Source of the DNA: Pseudocolwellia sp048296855
GTDB lineage: Bacteria; Pseudomonadota; Gammaproteobacteria; Enterobacterales; Alteromonadaceae
Reading direction: 5' to 3' (one strand)
Assembly: GCA_048296855.1 (NCBI GenBank)
Contig: CP182631.1
DNA length: 64,000 nt
The position numbers and the translations under genes are program-made. The first letter of the stretch is position 1. Every line of letters starts with the position of its first letter. Shown here in pieces: positions 17,576-26,303 of the stretch. The notes under the pieces are model-generated. The model saw nothing but the letters and a program-made list of their open reading frames with translations, was not told where the DNA came from and did no database searches.

Positions 17576-18628
17576 TTATTTAAGCGCTCTTACTAATTTC
17601 CATGAATGTTGAATAGCAAACGAATATAATAAAAATAAAGCTATAAAACAATGTAACATTATCGACTCAGGAACTGAAGCAACTTCTCCTATAATACCAA
17701 TTAATGCACATAATATAGCTAAGACGCATATTGTCCAAAGCGCTTGACGAGAAGAAAGTCCTAACCTTAAAAAAATATGATGAAGGTGGCCATTATCAGC
17801 CTTAAAAGGAGATACTCCTTTCCTAATTCTTCGGATCATAATGGCAAACATATCCATAATAGGAATAGCTATTATCCATAGTGCAGTAACAGGCCTAAAA
17901 GCAGCTTCTTGTGTTGCGGTATGCTGAGTACCAAGCGTTAATAACCATATAACGGTTAATCCCATAAACATGCTACCAGCATCCCCCATAAAGATTTTTT
18001 TCCCTCTGGGATTACGTGTACTTACGTTATAAAACAGGTAAGGAATAATGGCCACCACAATAATAAGTGGTAGTAACACATCTCGTTGGGTATCGGCGAG
18101 AAGAGTCAAAATTGCAATTGATGAAATAGATACAATACTCATTGAACCAGCCAAACCATCTATTCCATCAATCATGTTAAAAGCGTTTATAGCAGTAATA
18201 CAAGCAAGCATGGTGAATATAATTCCATACATACCGATATTAATATCCCCCAACATGAAGAGTTCACCAAGATTGCTGATGTATATCCCCCCACCAAAAA
18301 CCATGATCGCGCCGACTAGGCTTTGAAAGATCATACGGGGCGCTACACTTAAATCATATATATCATCCATTGTGCCTATAAACACAAGAAGTGCTGATGA
18401 AATTAGGTATAGATTTAAAAGTTGACTCTGCTCTACAAACAAAGATGAAGCAATAAGTACGCCTGTAAATATTGATATTCCTCCAATAAGAGGAATAGCG
18501 CCATCATGATTTTTTCTATCTGAAGGATAGTCTATCAGGCCAATTTGCGGTGCTAGCGGAAGCAATACTTTAATAGTAAAAATAGATGAAAAAAAAGCTA
18601 CGCATAAAGCAGGTATTATAAATAACAT
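17576..18628 (-). CDS. wecA: Undecaprenyl-phosphate GlcNAc/sugar-1-phosphate transferase WecA
   Basis: 350 aa polytopic membrane enzyme with about 10-11 helices. It has the polyprenyl-phosphate phosphosugar transferase motifs DDIYDL (about 97-102), NAFNMIDGIDGLAGS, GDAGSMFMG and the late HLHHIFLR loop. It loads a sugar phosphate on undecaprenyl phosphate, the first step for exopolysaccharide or O-antigen repeats. The N-terminus with DRKNHDGAIPLIGG is typical of WecA. It follows the Wza-like exporter gene by 135 bases and precedes the surface-protein unit. The exact sugar (GlcNAc or other HexNAc) is not provable here. Confidence 0.92.
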   Translation of the reverse strand: MLFIIPALCVAFFSSIFTIKVLLPLAPQIGLIDYPSDRKNHDGAIPLIGGISIFTGVLIASSLFVEQSQLLNLYLISSALLVFIGTMDDIYDLSVAPRMIFQSLVGAIMVFGGGIYISNLGELFMLGDINIGMYGIIFTMLACITAINAFNMIDGIDGLAGSMSIVSISSIAILTLLADTQRDVLLPLIIVVAIIPYLFYNVSTRNPRGKKIFMGDAGSMFMGLTVIWLLTLGTQHTATQEAAFRPVTALWIIAIPIMDMFAIMIRRIRKGVSPFKADNGHLHHIFLRLGLSSRQALWTICVLAILCALIGIIGEVASVPESIMLHCFIALFLLYSFAIQHSWKLVRALK

Positions 18629-18662
18629 TTAATGTATACCAGTTAAAAAAATTAAAATGACA

Positions 18663-18734
18663 TTAGTCAGAAGTATTTCAACGTCATGACTAAATTGAAT
18701 GTGCATAGTATATCTCGGTTTACATACTTTGCAC
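18663..18734. repeat. Two inverted repeats between wza-like and wecA genes
   Basis: TTAGTCA/TGACTAA (18663-18669, 18687-18693), and GTGCATAGTAT/ATACTTTGCAC (18701-18711, 18724-18734; 5+5 bp with one T-T mismatch). Both could fold in the wza-wecA mRNA. No T-run follows, so they are not clear terminators; their role is unknown. Confidence 0.45.
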
Positions 18735-18763
18735 ATAAGCGTTACATTCTATTACATAAATAT

Positions 18764-21508
18764 TTACAGTCCAGCTACTGCGGCCAGTGCAACAACTGCT
18801 TGATACACAATTTGAGTAGCTGTTTGCCATAAAGTCAAATCATCCATAAAGTAAGAATCTAAAGGCACTACAATAGTATCGCCTGGCTGTAATTGACTGC
18901 TGTTAGAAGCAAACCAATTACTATCATTTGGTATCTCTACAGCCCCATTAGCTTTTATAATATATATTCTCTCTTGATCAGCTTGCTTTTTAGCACCACC
19001 ACTTAACTTTATATAATCAAATGCGGTTAAACCTTTTTCATATAGATGAGATGTTGCTATTTGAACTTGTCCCACAACATTAATTGTATTTTGCTTCGGT
19101 GATACATACAAAGCGTCGCCGTTTTCTAAAAAGATATCAAAAGAATTACCTGAAAGCATTTTTTCAATGTCAACAACTAAGCGTCCTACAGGCTCAACTT
19201 TAGTAAGATCCGCCAATAATAAGTTGGCTTGCTCATAATCTAAAATTTGACTACCTTCTCTTTGAGATAAAGATTTAGAAGCAATTTCATTTCGTAAATT
19301 TTGCGATACATCAATTAAATTTTGTAATTCAACTTGTTTTAGTTTTTCGCGCGTAAAGAGTGACGATTTAATATCTGCATACTCAGTAAAGCCACCCGCC
19401 CTTTCAATTAATTTAGCAAGAGTTTCACCTCTTCTAACGGTATAACGCCCTGGAAATTTAAACTCTCCAAGTAACTCTACGGTTTGATCTTTTTGCCATG
19501 CAGGTATGTGATTTATGTTTAAGCGGTCTTTACTCTTTAAACTAAGACCTTTTTCTGAACGAGATAGGACATCTTGTAAATTAACATTAATGAGTGTTTT
19601 ATTTGCAGTTTTATTGTTTACTTCAAATCGTGATAATTCGGCCTTTTGTAAAAAAGCAGATTCTAACAAGCCACCAGCAGCCTTAATTAAATCAACTACA
19701 GTTCCATTATTGGCTAAAGGATAGGTACCAGGATATTTTACGGCTCCATCAATAACAACCAGTTTTAATGGTTGGTTTAATGAGGCTTGTCTTTTAAGTT
19801 GTTTAATTACTGGGGCTAATAATCTTTGCCTTGAAAAGAAACTTATCTCGTTAGGTTTTAGTTCTTGCTCAATATTTTTTTCTTTAAGATCTTTTAATGA
19901 TTTCTTAGTAGCATTGTAAGTTTCTTCTGCTTTATCTTCTTCTTTAAATGGGTTTATAGGCTCAGCATTTTCACCATATTGTTCCCAAAACAAATTATCT
20001 TCGTAGCTTTTAATTAACACTTCTTTTTCTTTTTCTAGAAGCTCATTTTCCGTCAACAAGAATTCATCTAAATTGGTAAGTTCTTGACTATTTCTCTCAA
20101 TATTTGAAAACACTAGTATTTTATCTAAAGGTTTTAATTCAACATTATCTGCAGACATTTTTTCTGACAAAGCATTGGCAATACTAAACTGTACAATTTC
20201 AATATCACGAGAGTTATTTAGCTGCCTGACAATGATGCTATAAGTTAAATCAGCATTTTCAAGTAAGTATGAGGAAATATTTGGCAATAAATCTGATACT
20301 TTTTGCTTCGGTTTCCATTGATAATTCCCCGGCCTTGAAACAGCTCCTATAATAGATACACTATCCTCAAAATTGCTAGATGTAGCCATTACACGAATAT
20401 AATCTCCAGCTCTAGCTTTTTTAGCAAGGTTATTAGCAATTGATAAATCGACATTGATAATAGAACGTAAATTACGATTATTATAACGTTCAACAATAGT
20501 TGATGAAGGGTAGGCTGAAGGTAACATTCCCCCTGCCATGGTTAAGATAGAATCAAAGCTTTCTTCTTTTTTTAACTCGTAAATTGCAGGCCTTTTCACT
20601 TCACCATCAATTGAAACTCTATTTCCAACAGGCGGAATAAAAATAACATCTCCAGATTTGAGTAAAACATCGTTGCTTGAATCACCATTTATTAGTAAGT
20701 CGTATAAATCAAGAGAAGATATCAGTTTACCTGCTCTTTTTAATTGTATATTACGTAAAGAACCTATATCACTGATACCACCAGCCGAAAAAATAGCGTG
20801 CGTAATACTGGATAAGGAACTAAGTAGGTAATTACCGGGCTTAAAAGCTTCACCTAATACAAAAACCCGAATAGATCGCAATTCAGCTAATGTTATAACA
20901 ACATCAACACCTAAAATTTTATTTTGAATTTCATTTTTTAAGTATTTTTTTACTTCTTTAAAAGTCATACCTACAACTTTGAATGCCCCTAGTTCAGGAA
21001 AAACCACTTCTCCTTCTCTAGATACAGCAAGTTCGTAATCATTATTTTCTTTACCAAACATTTGTACGCTAAGTACATCTCCCGTTCCGATAGTATAATT
21101 ATCTGGTATTGCAATATCGATTGAAGGTGCGAAAGTTAATGGTGCATTAGCAAATACATCATAACCAAAAGGTTTTAACTCACCTTCATCTTCTTCAGCG
21201 AGTTCTTCCTCTGATAATCCAATTGGATTACCCATTTCATCAAACTGAGTACCTCTAGGGTAATATTGCTGTAAATTTTTTGTTTCTTCATCATTTGGAT
21301 TGTTTTTTTTAATTTGAGATTGAATTGTACTTAAGTCAATCCCCATAGTTGATGCTAATGACTTTTGCTGCGCCGGAGAAAGCTTTTTAAATTGCTCTAA
21401 CTGTTGCGGTGATATATTACTAGGTAGCTGTGCTGAAAGGGTGATAAAGGAAAAAAGTGATAAAAACACTGTGGATAATAGTGTTGATTTATAAGAAAAT
21501 AATGTCAT
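18764..21508 (-). CDS. Wza-like polysaccharide export protein with multiple SLBB domains
   Basis: 914 aa from the ATG at 21506-21508, which gives a good signal peptide (MTLFSYKSTLLSTVFLSLFS); an ATG at 21550 would bury it. A Poly_export domain starts near residue 120 (DNYTIGTGDVLSVQMFG). Several SLBB-type beta-grasp repeats follow (for example VFVLGEAFKPGNYLL, VSIDGEVKRPAIYEL, VSIIGAVSRPGNYQW, VVIDGAVKYPGTYPL, VELLGEFKFPGRYTV, INVVGQVQIATSHLY). It is far longer than E. coli Wza (about 380 aa) and has no lipobox. A hydrophobic C-terminus could cross a membrane. It forms the periplasm/outer-membrane conduit for exopolysaccharide and precedes wecA. Confidence 0.9.
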   Translation of the reverse strand: MTLFSYKSTLLSTVFLSLFSFITLSAQLPSNISPQQLEQFKKLSPAQQKSLASTMGIDLSTIQSQIKKNNPNDEETKNLQQYYPRGTQFDEMGNPIGLSEEELAEEDEGELKPFGYDVFANAPLTFAPSIDIAIPDNYTIGTGDVLSVQMFGKENNDYELAVSREGEVVFPELGAFKVVGMTFKEVKKYLKNEIQNKILGVDVVITLAELRSIRVFVLGEAFKPGNYLLSSLSSITHAIFSAGGISDIGSLRNIQLKRAGKLISSLDLYDLLINGDSSNDVLLKSGDVIFIPPVGNRVSIDGEVKRPAIYELKKEESFDSILTMAGGMLPSAYPSSTIVERYNNRNLRSIINVDLSIANNLAKKARAGDYIRVMATSSNFEDSVSIIGAVSRPGNYQWKPKQKVSDLLPNISSYLLENADLTYSIIVRQLNNSRDIEIVQFSIANALSEKMSADNVELKPLDKILVFSNIERNSQELTNLDEFLLTENELLEKEKEVLIKSYEDNLFWEQYGENAEPINPFKEEDKAEETYNATKKSLKDLKEKNIEQELKPNEISFFSRQRLLAPVIKQLKRQASLNQPLKLVVIDGAVKYPGTYPLANNGTVVDLIKAAGGLLESAFLQKAELSRFEVNNKTANKTLINVNLQDVLSRSEKGLSLKSKDRLNINHIPAWQKDQTVELLGEFKFPGRYTVRRGETLAKLIERAGGFTEYADIKSSLFTREKLKQVELQNLIDVSQNLRNEIASKSLSQREGSQILDYEQANLLLADLTKVEPVGRLVVDIEKMLSGNSFDIFLENGDALYVSPKQNTINVVGQVQIATSHLYEKGLTAFDYIKLSGGAKKQADQERIYIIKANGAVEIPNDSNWFASNSSQLQPGDTIVVPLDSYFMDDLTLWQTATQIVYQAVVALAAVAGL

Positions 21509-21666
21509 TAAAAAGCTAATCCTAGAGCAAAAAAATAATATAGATACCATAAATTAGGTATAAACCTTTAGTGATGTGAAGTCTATCATCTAAAGGCTTA
21601 ACCATAAAGTAGCTTAGAACGTTATTATATAACTCTAAACGTCAAATAAAGCCTTATTTATTCGTT

Positions 21667-22428
21667 TTAGTCTATTTCATCTAAATATGCTTCAAGTTCA
21701 GCTTCGTCAGCCGCATTAACTTCAATAGGTGGATTACCATCATAAACTTTAAACTTTAAGTTTTGAAAATAAGCATTTTTTACAAATTCATAAGAATCTA
21801 TAGATTCATCAATCAGTTTTTCTTGCTGCGATAATGAAGCTCTTTGCTCTAGCCCAACAACAGCCATTCTTACAATATTGGGCCAAAAGTCTATGGCAGC
21901 TAACGGCCAATAATATTTATCAACATAGTCCCCAACCTCTTCTCTTACCGAAGATGGACCTAAGCCAGGAACAACAATATAAGGCCCATCACCTACGCCA
22001 TAGCTACCTAATACTTCGCCAAATTCTTCTTGTTTTCTGGCCCAACCAAAGTCACTCGCTGGGTCAAAAAAGCCGAATAAGCCAATAGTAGAATTTAGTA
22101 AAAATCGACCTGTACTTACGGCTGCGTCAGAAAACTTGGCTTGTAGTAAGTTATTAATAATTGCAGAAGGTTCGTTAAGATTAAGCGCCATATTATAAAC
22201 GCCTACTCTTAAATCGGTAGGAACATACTCGGCATAAGCTGAAGATGCAGGCCTTGCTACATATTTGTCAGCGTAATCCCACGTAAAGGTCCAAAAAGGT
22301 CTATTAATTGATTCCAAAGGGTCTTTAGGATCACTATTATTAGTAGACGGAGTCGAAGAACACCCCGTTAAAGCTAGAAAACAAACAATAAAGAAAGTTA
22401 TAAAGGATTTTTCTGATCGATTAATCAT
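21667..22428 (-). CDS. mlaA: MlaA (VacJ) outer-membrane phospholipid-removal lipoprotein
   Basis: About 253 aa. The signal sequence ends with lipobox LTGC and the mature protein has the VacJ core: DPLESINRPFWTFTWDYADKY at the start, then RFLLNSTIGLFGFFDPASDFGW and GPYIVVPGLGPSSVREEVGDY. MlaA removes mislocalized phospholipids from the outer leaflet of the outer membrane with the porins and MlaC. A GTG at 22440 with GGA three bases upstream is an alternative start; the ATG at 22428 has only a weak ribosome-binding site. It stands alone between the chemotaxis operon and the exporter gene. Confidence 0.93.
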   Translation of the reverse strand: MINRSEKSFITFFIVCFLALTGCSSTPSTNNSDPKDPLESINRPFWTFTWDYADKYVARPASSAYAEYVPTDLRVGVYNMALNLNEPSAIINNLLQAKFSDAAVSTGRFLLNSTIGLFGFFDPASDFGWARKQEEFGEVLGSYGVGDGPYIVVPGLGPSSVREEVGDYVDKYYWPLAAIDFWPNIVRMAVVGLEQRASLSQQEKLIDESIDSYEFVKNAYFQNLKFKVYDGNPPIEVNAADEAELEAYLDEID

Positions 22429-22573
22429 GCGACTATTCACTGTTCCATAGGTTAAATAGAAATCTATATCGTGTAGTTATAGAAATTTCATATAAAATTA
22501 TTTTAACACGATGCACATTCAATAATCACAGTTTTTATAAGTAAAAATGTTAAATATTGTAAGAAGTTGAACG

Positions 22574-23029
22574 TTAGGAAGGGTTTTTCTTTTGATGAAT
22601 AGCAATGAGAATATCGGCTTCTGCTCTAGGAATATCACACTCTTTGATCAATTCTGCGGCATCAGCACCAAGTTCAATCATTTTGAATGCCCTGCTATAT
22701 AATTTATCTTCAGGTTGTTGTGATTGTACTTGTTGTAATTTTACAATGTCTCCTTGAAGGTTTTTGATACGATGTTCTAACTGTTTAGATACTTGATTTA
22801 ATTCAGTATATTTTACTTTGTTTTGTTTAACAGATTCCGCTAACGTTTTATCTATTTGTATAAATAATGTTTGTAACTGATTAACAAGTAATTCATTAGA
22901 TGAAATGTTTGTTTCAGTTAAACGAATTTGTTTTTTTAGTGATCGCAGAGATATAAATAACATTAATATGAGACATAACATTAATGTTATTACAACAAAT
23001 AGCACTATCAACTCAGGAGTATTAAACAT
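22574..23029 (-). CDS. DUF2802 family membrane protein at end of chemotaxis operon
   Basis: 151 aa with an N-terminal transmembrane helix (about 6-28), a long coiled coil (about 30-105) and a C-terminal helical module LGADAAELIKECDIPRAEAD that looks like a helix-turn-helix. This matches the DUF2802 protein found after cheW in polar-flagellate gammaproteobacteria. Its function is unknown; the membrane anchor and position suggest a link to the polar chemotaxis or flagellar apparatus. It lies 15 bases after cheW and is the last gene of the operon. I see no strong terminator in the 145 bases after it. Confidence 0.75.
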   Translation of the reverse strand: MFNTPELIVLFVVITLMLCLILMLFISLRSLKKQIRLTETNISSNELLVNQLQTLFIQIDKTLAESVKQNKVKYTELNQVSKQLEHRIKNLQGDIVKLQQVQSQQPEDKLYSRAFKMIELGADAAELIKECDIPRAEADILIAIHQKKNPS

Positions 23030-23044
23030 GTTGATTAACAGTAA

Positions 23045-23539
23045 TTAAAACTGTTTTAACTCATCCCATTCATCATCAGAAAGTAACTTATTTAAATCCA
23101 CTAAAATAAGAAGCTCTCCTTCTCTATTTGAAACACCTTGAATGAATTTTGCACTTTCATCATTACCTACATTTGGAGCAACATCTATATCAGATGCACG
23201 TAAATATACAACTTCAGCTACGCTATCAACCAAAATACCAATAACCTGTTTTTCTGATTCAATAATCACAACACGAGTATTATCTGTTATTTCACTTGAC
23301 TCTAATCCAAATCTTGAACGTGTATCAATTACAGTAACCACATTTCCACGTAAATTAATGATGCCTAATACATATAATGGCGCGCCTGGGACAGGTGCAA
23401 TTTCACTGTATCGCAAAACTTCTTGTACTTGCATTACATTAATACCGTAAGTTTCACTGTCTAATTTAAAAGTAACCCATTGTAAAACTTCATCATCATT
23501 AGCTTTATCTGGATTCTCTTTACGTCTTTCGTCAGACAT
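23045..23539 (-). CDS. cheW: Chemotaxis coupling protein CheW
   Basis: 164 aa. A single CheW domain (about residues 18-155) has LQWVTFKLDSETYGINVMQV, the GIINLRGNVVTVIDTRSRFG core and a terminal LILVDLNKLLS strand. CheW bridges CheA to the chemoreceptors at the pole. It sits after parP with 47 bases between. Confidence 0.95.
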   Translation of the reverse strand: MSDERRKENPDKANDDEVLQWVTFKLDSETYGINVMQVQEVLRYSEIAPVPGAPLYVLGIINLRGNVVTVIDTRSRFGLESSEITDNTRVVIIESEKQVIGILVDSVAEVVYLRASDIDVAPNVGNDESAKFIQGVSNREGELLILVDLNKLLSDDEWDELKQF

Positions 23540-23586
23540 TTAACACTCCTCAATTTATAATATTTTAATATAATTAAAACAAGCAC

Positions 23587-24357
23587 TTATATTTGTTGCA
23601 CATCGATACCATTATTCAACAATTGAATTAATGATTCTACTTCTAACAGAGCACACATTCTGTTTTTAACTAATCCTGCCAACCAAGGCCGTTTAGAAGA
23701 AGAATTTAACCATTTTACATCTTCAGGCATTAATGTAACGGTATCTACTAAGGTTTCGGCCAGTAATCCCCAACGACTATTACTCAACATAATAACATAT
23801 TGATAATTTAGCGCGTTTTTAAGCTCTTCATTGTATTTCTCTGGCATTACCCAAAGAGCAGTATCCACCACATTAATTTTTTCTTCTCTATGGATCATAA
23901 CACCTTCAAACCATTTGGGTTTCCCCATTAAGCTGGTTATTTTATTTACGTTATGAATCCCCCCTAACTCTACTAAAGGTACAGCTACCGTTAACCCAGC
24001 TACATCAAAAAACATAGCTTGAAAGCTTTTATCACGATAACTCTTATCAATACTTGTAGTATTATGCTCCGCTGAATATTCTTTTATTTCTACAACTGTA
24101 TCAACTGGTTGTTTATTTAATTCAGGTACTAATTCTTTATTATGGCTAATAATTTCATTATCGGCAGATTTATTTGAAACTATAGTATCTAGTACAGCCT
24201 CTTCATTACGTTCAGCTACACTAATTTTTTGAAAAAGCTTGTTTAGCTTTTCAGTTTCTACTGCCTTTTTTTCAATGAAGTCATCGGTGTCTTCTGTTAA
24301 CAGCTCTGATAAGTAATTTTTCATCAATTTCTTACTAGCGGTTAATGATTTATCCAT
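23587..24357 (-). CDS. parP: CheW-domain array-anchoring protein ParP
   Basis: 256 aa. The N-terminal third is charged and low in complexity (about residues 1-105). The C-terminal 140 residues are a diverged CheW-like domain, with FQAMFFDVAGLTVAVPLVEL near 114 and WGLLAETLVDTVTL near 200. In Vibrio, ParP binds ParC, CheA and receptors and keeps chemotaxis arrays at the pole. Its start codon is adjacent to the parC stop (one-base overlap), as expected for the pair. It could be called simply a second CheW, but the parC neighbour decides. Confidence 0.85.
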   Translation of the reverse strand: MDKSLTASKKLMKNYLSELLTEDTDDFIEKKAVETEKLNKLFQKISVAERNEEAVLDTIVSNKSADNEIISHNKELVPELNKQPVDTVVEIKEYSAEHNTTSIDKSYRDKSFQAMFFDVAGLTVAVPLVELGGIHNVNKITSLMGKPKWFEGVMIHREEKINVVDTALWVMPEKYNEELKNALNYQYVIMLSNSRWGLLAETLVDTVTLMPEDVKWLNSSSKRPWLAGLVKNRMCALLEVESLIQLLNNGIDVQQI

Positions 24358-25136
24358 TAAGATATCAAACCTTTTTGTTCTTCTATTAAAGAGTATAATA
24401 GCTTCTTATATGCTGTTACGCCTCTTGAACTACTTAAATAATCAGATGGAACTTTACGAGCTTGGCTTGCATTCCTAAAATTTGTATCGATTGGAATAAC
24501 ACCAGACCATACTTTTCCAAAATATATATCTTGAAGTTTTCTATAGGTTATTAATGATGCTTTTGTGCGTTTATCAAACATAGTCGGTACAATTGTATAT
24601 TTAAAAGGCTCCGCCTGTTCACCTTGCATAATTTCTAACGTATTAATCATTCGTTCTAAACCTTTTAACGCAAGAAACTCGGTTTGAACAGGTACTATAA
24701 TTCGATCTGACGCAGCAAGTGCATTTACCATTAAAACGCCTAAAATAGGTGGACAATCAATTAAAACATAATCGTATTCACTTTCTATTAATTTAATCGC
24801 TTTTTTAAGAACTAGCCCCATTCCCCCTTTACTGCCTAAAGCACGATCTAATGTCGCTAGCCCCATTGTTGCAGGAAGAATATCTATATTATTATATTGA
24901 GTAGGACATAAACTTTGTAAGATCTGTTCTTTTGTTGACGACTGAATAAATAAATTATAGACGCTTAAATCTAATTCTTCCGATTCAATGCCAAAATAAT
25001 AACTTAATGATGCATGTGGATCAGTATCAACTAATAACACACGAAAACCTTGATCAGCCAATAAGCCTCCCAACGTAATCGTAGACGTAGTTTTACCAAC
25101 CCCGCCTTTTTGATTTGCTAAAGTCCAAACTACCAA
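24357..25136 (-). CDS. parC: ParA-like ATPase ParC for polar chemotaxis-array positioning
   Basis: 259 aa MinD/ParA-type ATPase with deviant Walker A KGGVGKTTST (about residues 10-19), DTDPHASLSYYFG and DYVLIDCPPILG. The start is TTG at 25134-25136, supported by AGGAAG five bases upstream; no ATG fits. In vibrios ParC places chemotaxis arrays at the old and new pole together with ParP. It lies between cheB and parP in the usual order. It is distinct from chromosomal ParA, since there is no ParB neighbour, and unrelated to topoisomerase IV ParC. Confidence 0.88.
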   Translation of the reverse strand: MVVWTLANQKGGVGKTTSTITLGGLLADQGFRVLLVDTDPHASLSYYFGIESEELDLSVYNLFIQSSTKEQILQSLCPTQYNNIDILPATMGLATLDRALGSKGGMGLVLKKAIKLIESEYDYVLIDCPPILGVLMVNALAASDRIIVPVQTEFLALKGLERMINTLEIMQGEQAEPFKYTIVPTMFDKRTKASLITYRKLQDIYFGKVWSGVIPIDTNFRNASQARKVPSDYLSSSRGVTAYKKLLYSLIEEQKGLIS

Positions 25137-25200
25137 TTAAGCTTCCTATAAAGTTATTAATGCTCATTGAATATATCTAACCTCAAACGGGCTAAATATT

Positions 25201-26292
25201 TTATTTCAAATCAAAAACTTTTAATATTGCAGAAGAGATCTTATCTAATGGCAATTCTGCACCAGACAAACCGGCATTTACCACAGCTTGCGGCATACCA
25301 TAAACAACACATGACTCTTCATCTTGAGACCAGATTGTAGCCCCTTTATTTTTTAATAAACGACAGCCATCTTTTCCGTCAGAGCCCATACCCGTTAATA
25401 TAATAGCCAAAACATTTTCACCGAAAACTTTGGCTGCAGAAGCAAAAGTAACATCTACGCTCGGTTTAAAAGCAACTCTTTCTGAAAGGTCATCTATTAT
25501 CTTTAGTTTAGCTTTAGAATTTGTTCCATCAATTACCATTTGTTTTCCACCTGGTGCTACATAAGCATTGCCTGGTTTTAATTCGTCGCCGATAGCCGCT
25601 TCTTTCACATTAACGTTGCATAAATTATTTAATCGATTAGCAAAAGCTTTAGTAAATGATGCTGGCATATGTTGAATGATAAGAATTGGAACAGGAAAGT
25701 TTGCAGGTAATTGAGCAAGTACTTTTTGAAGTGCTATAGGACCACCGGTTGAGGTACCTATTGTTAGTAATTTATATTCTTGGGATGTTTTTTTTATTGC
25801 TACACTATTTTTTTGTGTAACATCAATTAATTCTCTTGTTGTTGTTTTGTTAGATACTATTTCTCTATGGTTTGATTTTACTTGTATTCTAGATTTTTTA
25901 CGCGCTAATTGAATCACACGTTCACGCAATACCATTCCAGCATCTGATGTGCTTTTAGCTATTTCGGAGAATTTTTTTGGTAGAAAATCTAACGCCCCTG
26001 CATCAAGGGCATCAAGTGTTATTTTAGCTCCTTCATGAGTCAGAGAAGAAAACATAATAATTGACGTTGGTGAATGTTTCATTATCTGTTTTACCGCGTC
26101 AATACCGTTTAATTGCGGCATTTCAATATCCATGGTAATAACATCAGGTTTAAGTAGTTTAGCCTTTTCTACAGCTTCTACACCATTTACAGCAACATCA
26201 ACAACATTTAGGTTGGGATCAGCATTTAAAATATCGGCTACTCGACGTCTAAAAAAGCTGGAATCATCAACTACTAATACCTTATATGGCAT
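25201..26292 (-). CDS. cheB: Chemotaxis response regulator methylesterase CheB
   Basis: 363 aa. Receiver domain at residues 1-120 with phospho-acceptor Asp55 (DVITMDIEMP) and DDSSFFRRR at the N-terminus. The C-terminal methylesterase domain has the catalytic residues in GTSTGGP (Ser), IQHMPASFT (His) and LTGMGSDGKDG (Asp). It removes methyl groups from receptor glutamates during adaptation. CheR is not in this window. It follows cheA by 11 bases. Confidence 0.96.
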   Translation of the reverse strand: MPYKVLVVDDSSFFRRRVADILNADPNLNVVDVAVNGVEAVEKAKLLKPDVITMDIEMPQLNGIDAVKQIMKHSPTSIIMFSSLTHEGAKITLDALDAGALDFLPKKFSEIAKSTSDAGMVLRERVIQLARKKSRIQVKSNHREIVSNKTTTRELIDVTQKNSVAIKKTSQEYKLLTIGTSTGGPIALQKVLAQLPANFPVPILIIQHMPASFTKAFANRLNNLCNVNVKEAAIGDELKPGNAYVAPGGKQMVIDGTNSKAKLKIIDDLSERVAFKPSVDVTFASAAKVFGENVLAIILTGMGSDGKDGCRLLKNKGATIWSQDEESCVVYGMPQAVVNAGLSGAELPLDKISSAILKVFDLK

Positions 26293-26303
26293 TAACTATC
26301 TCT

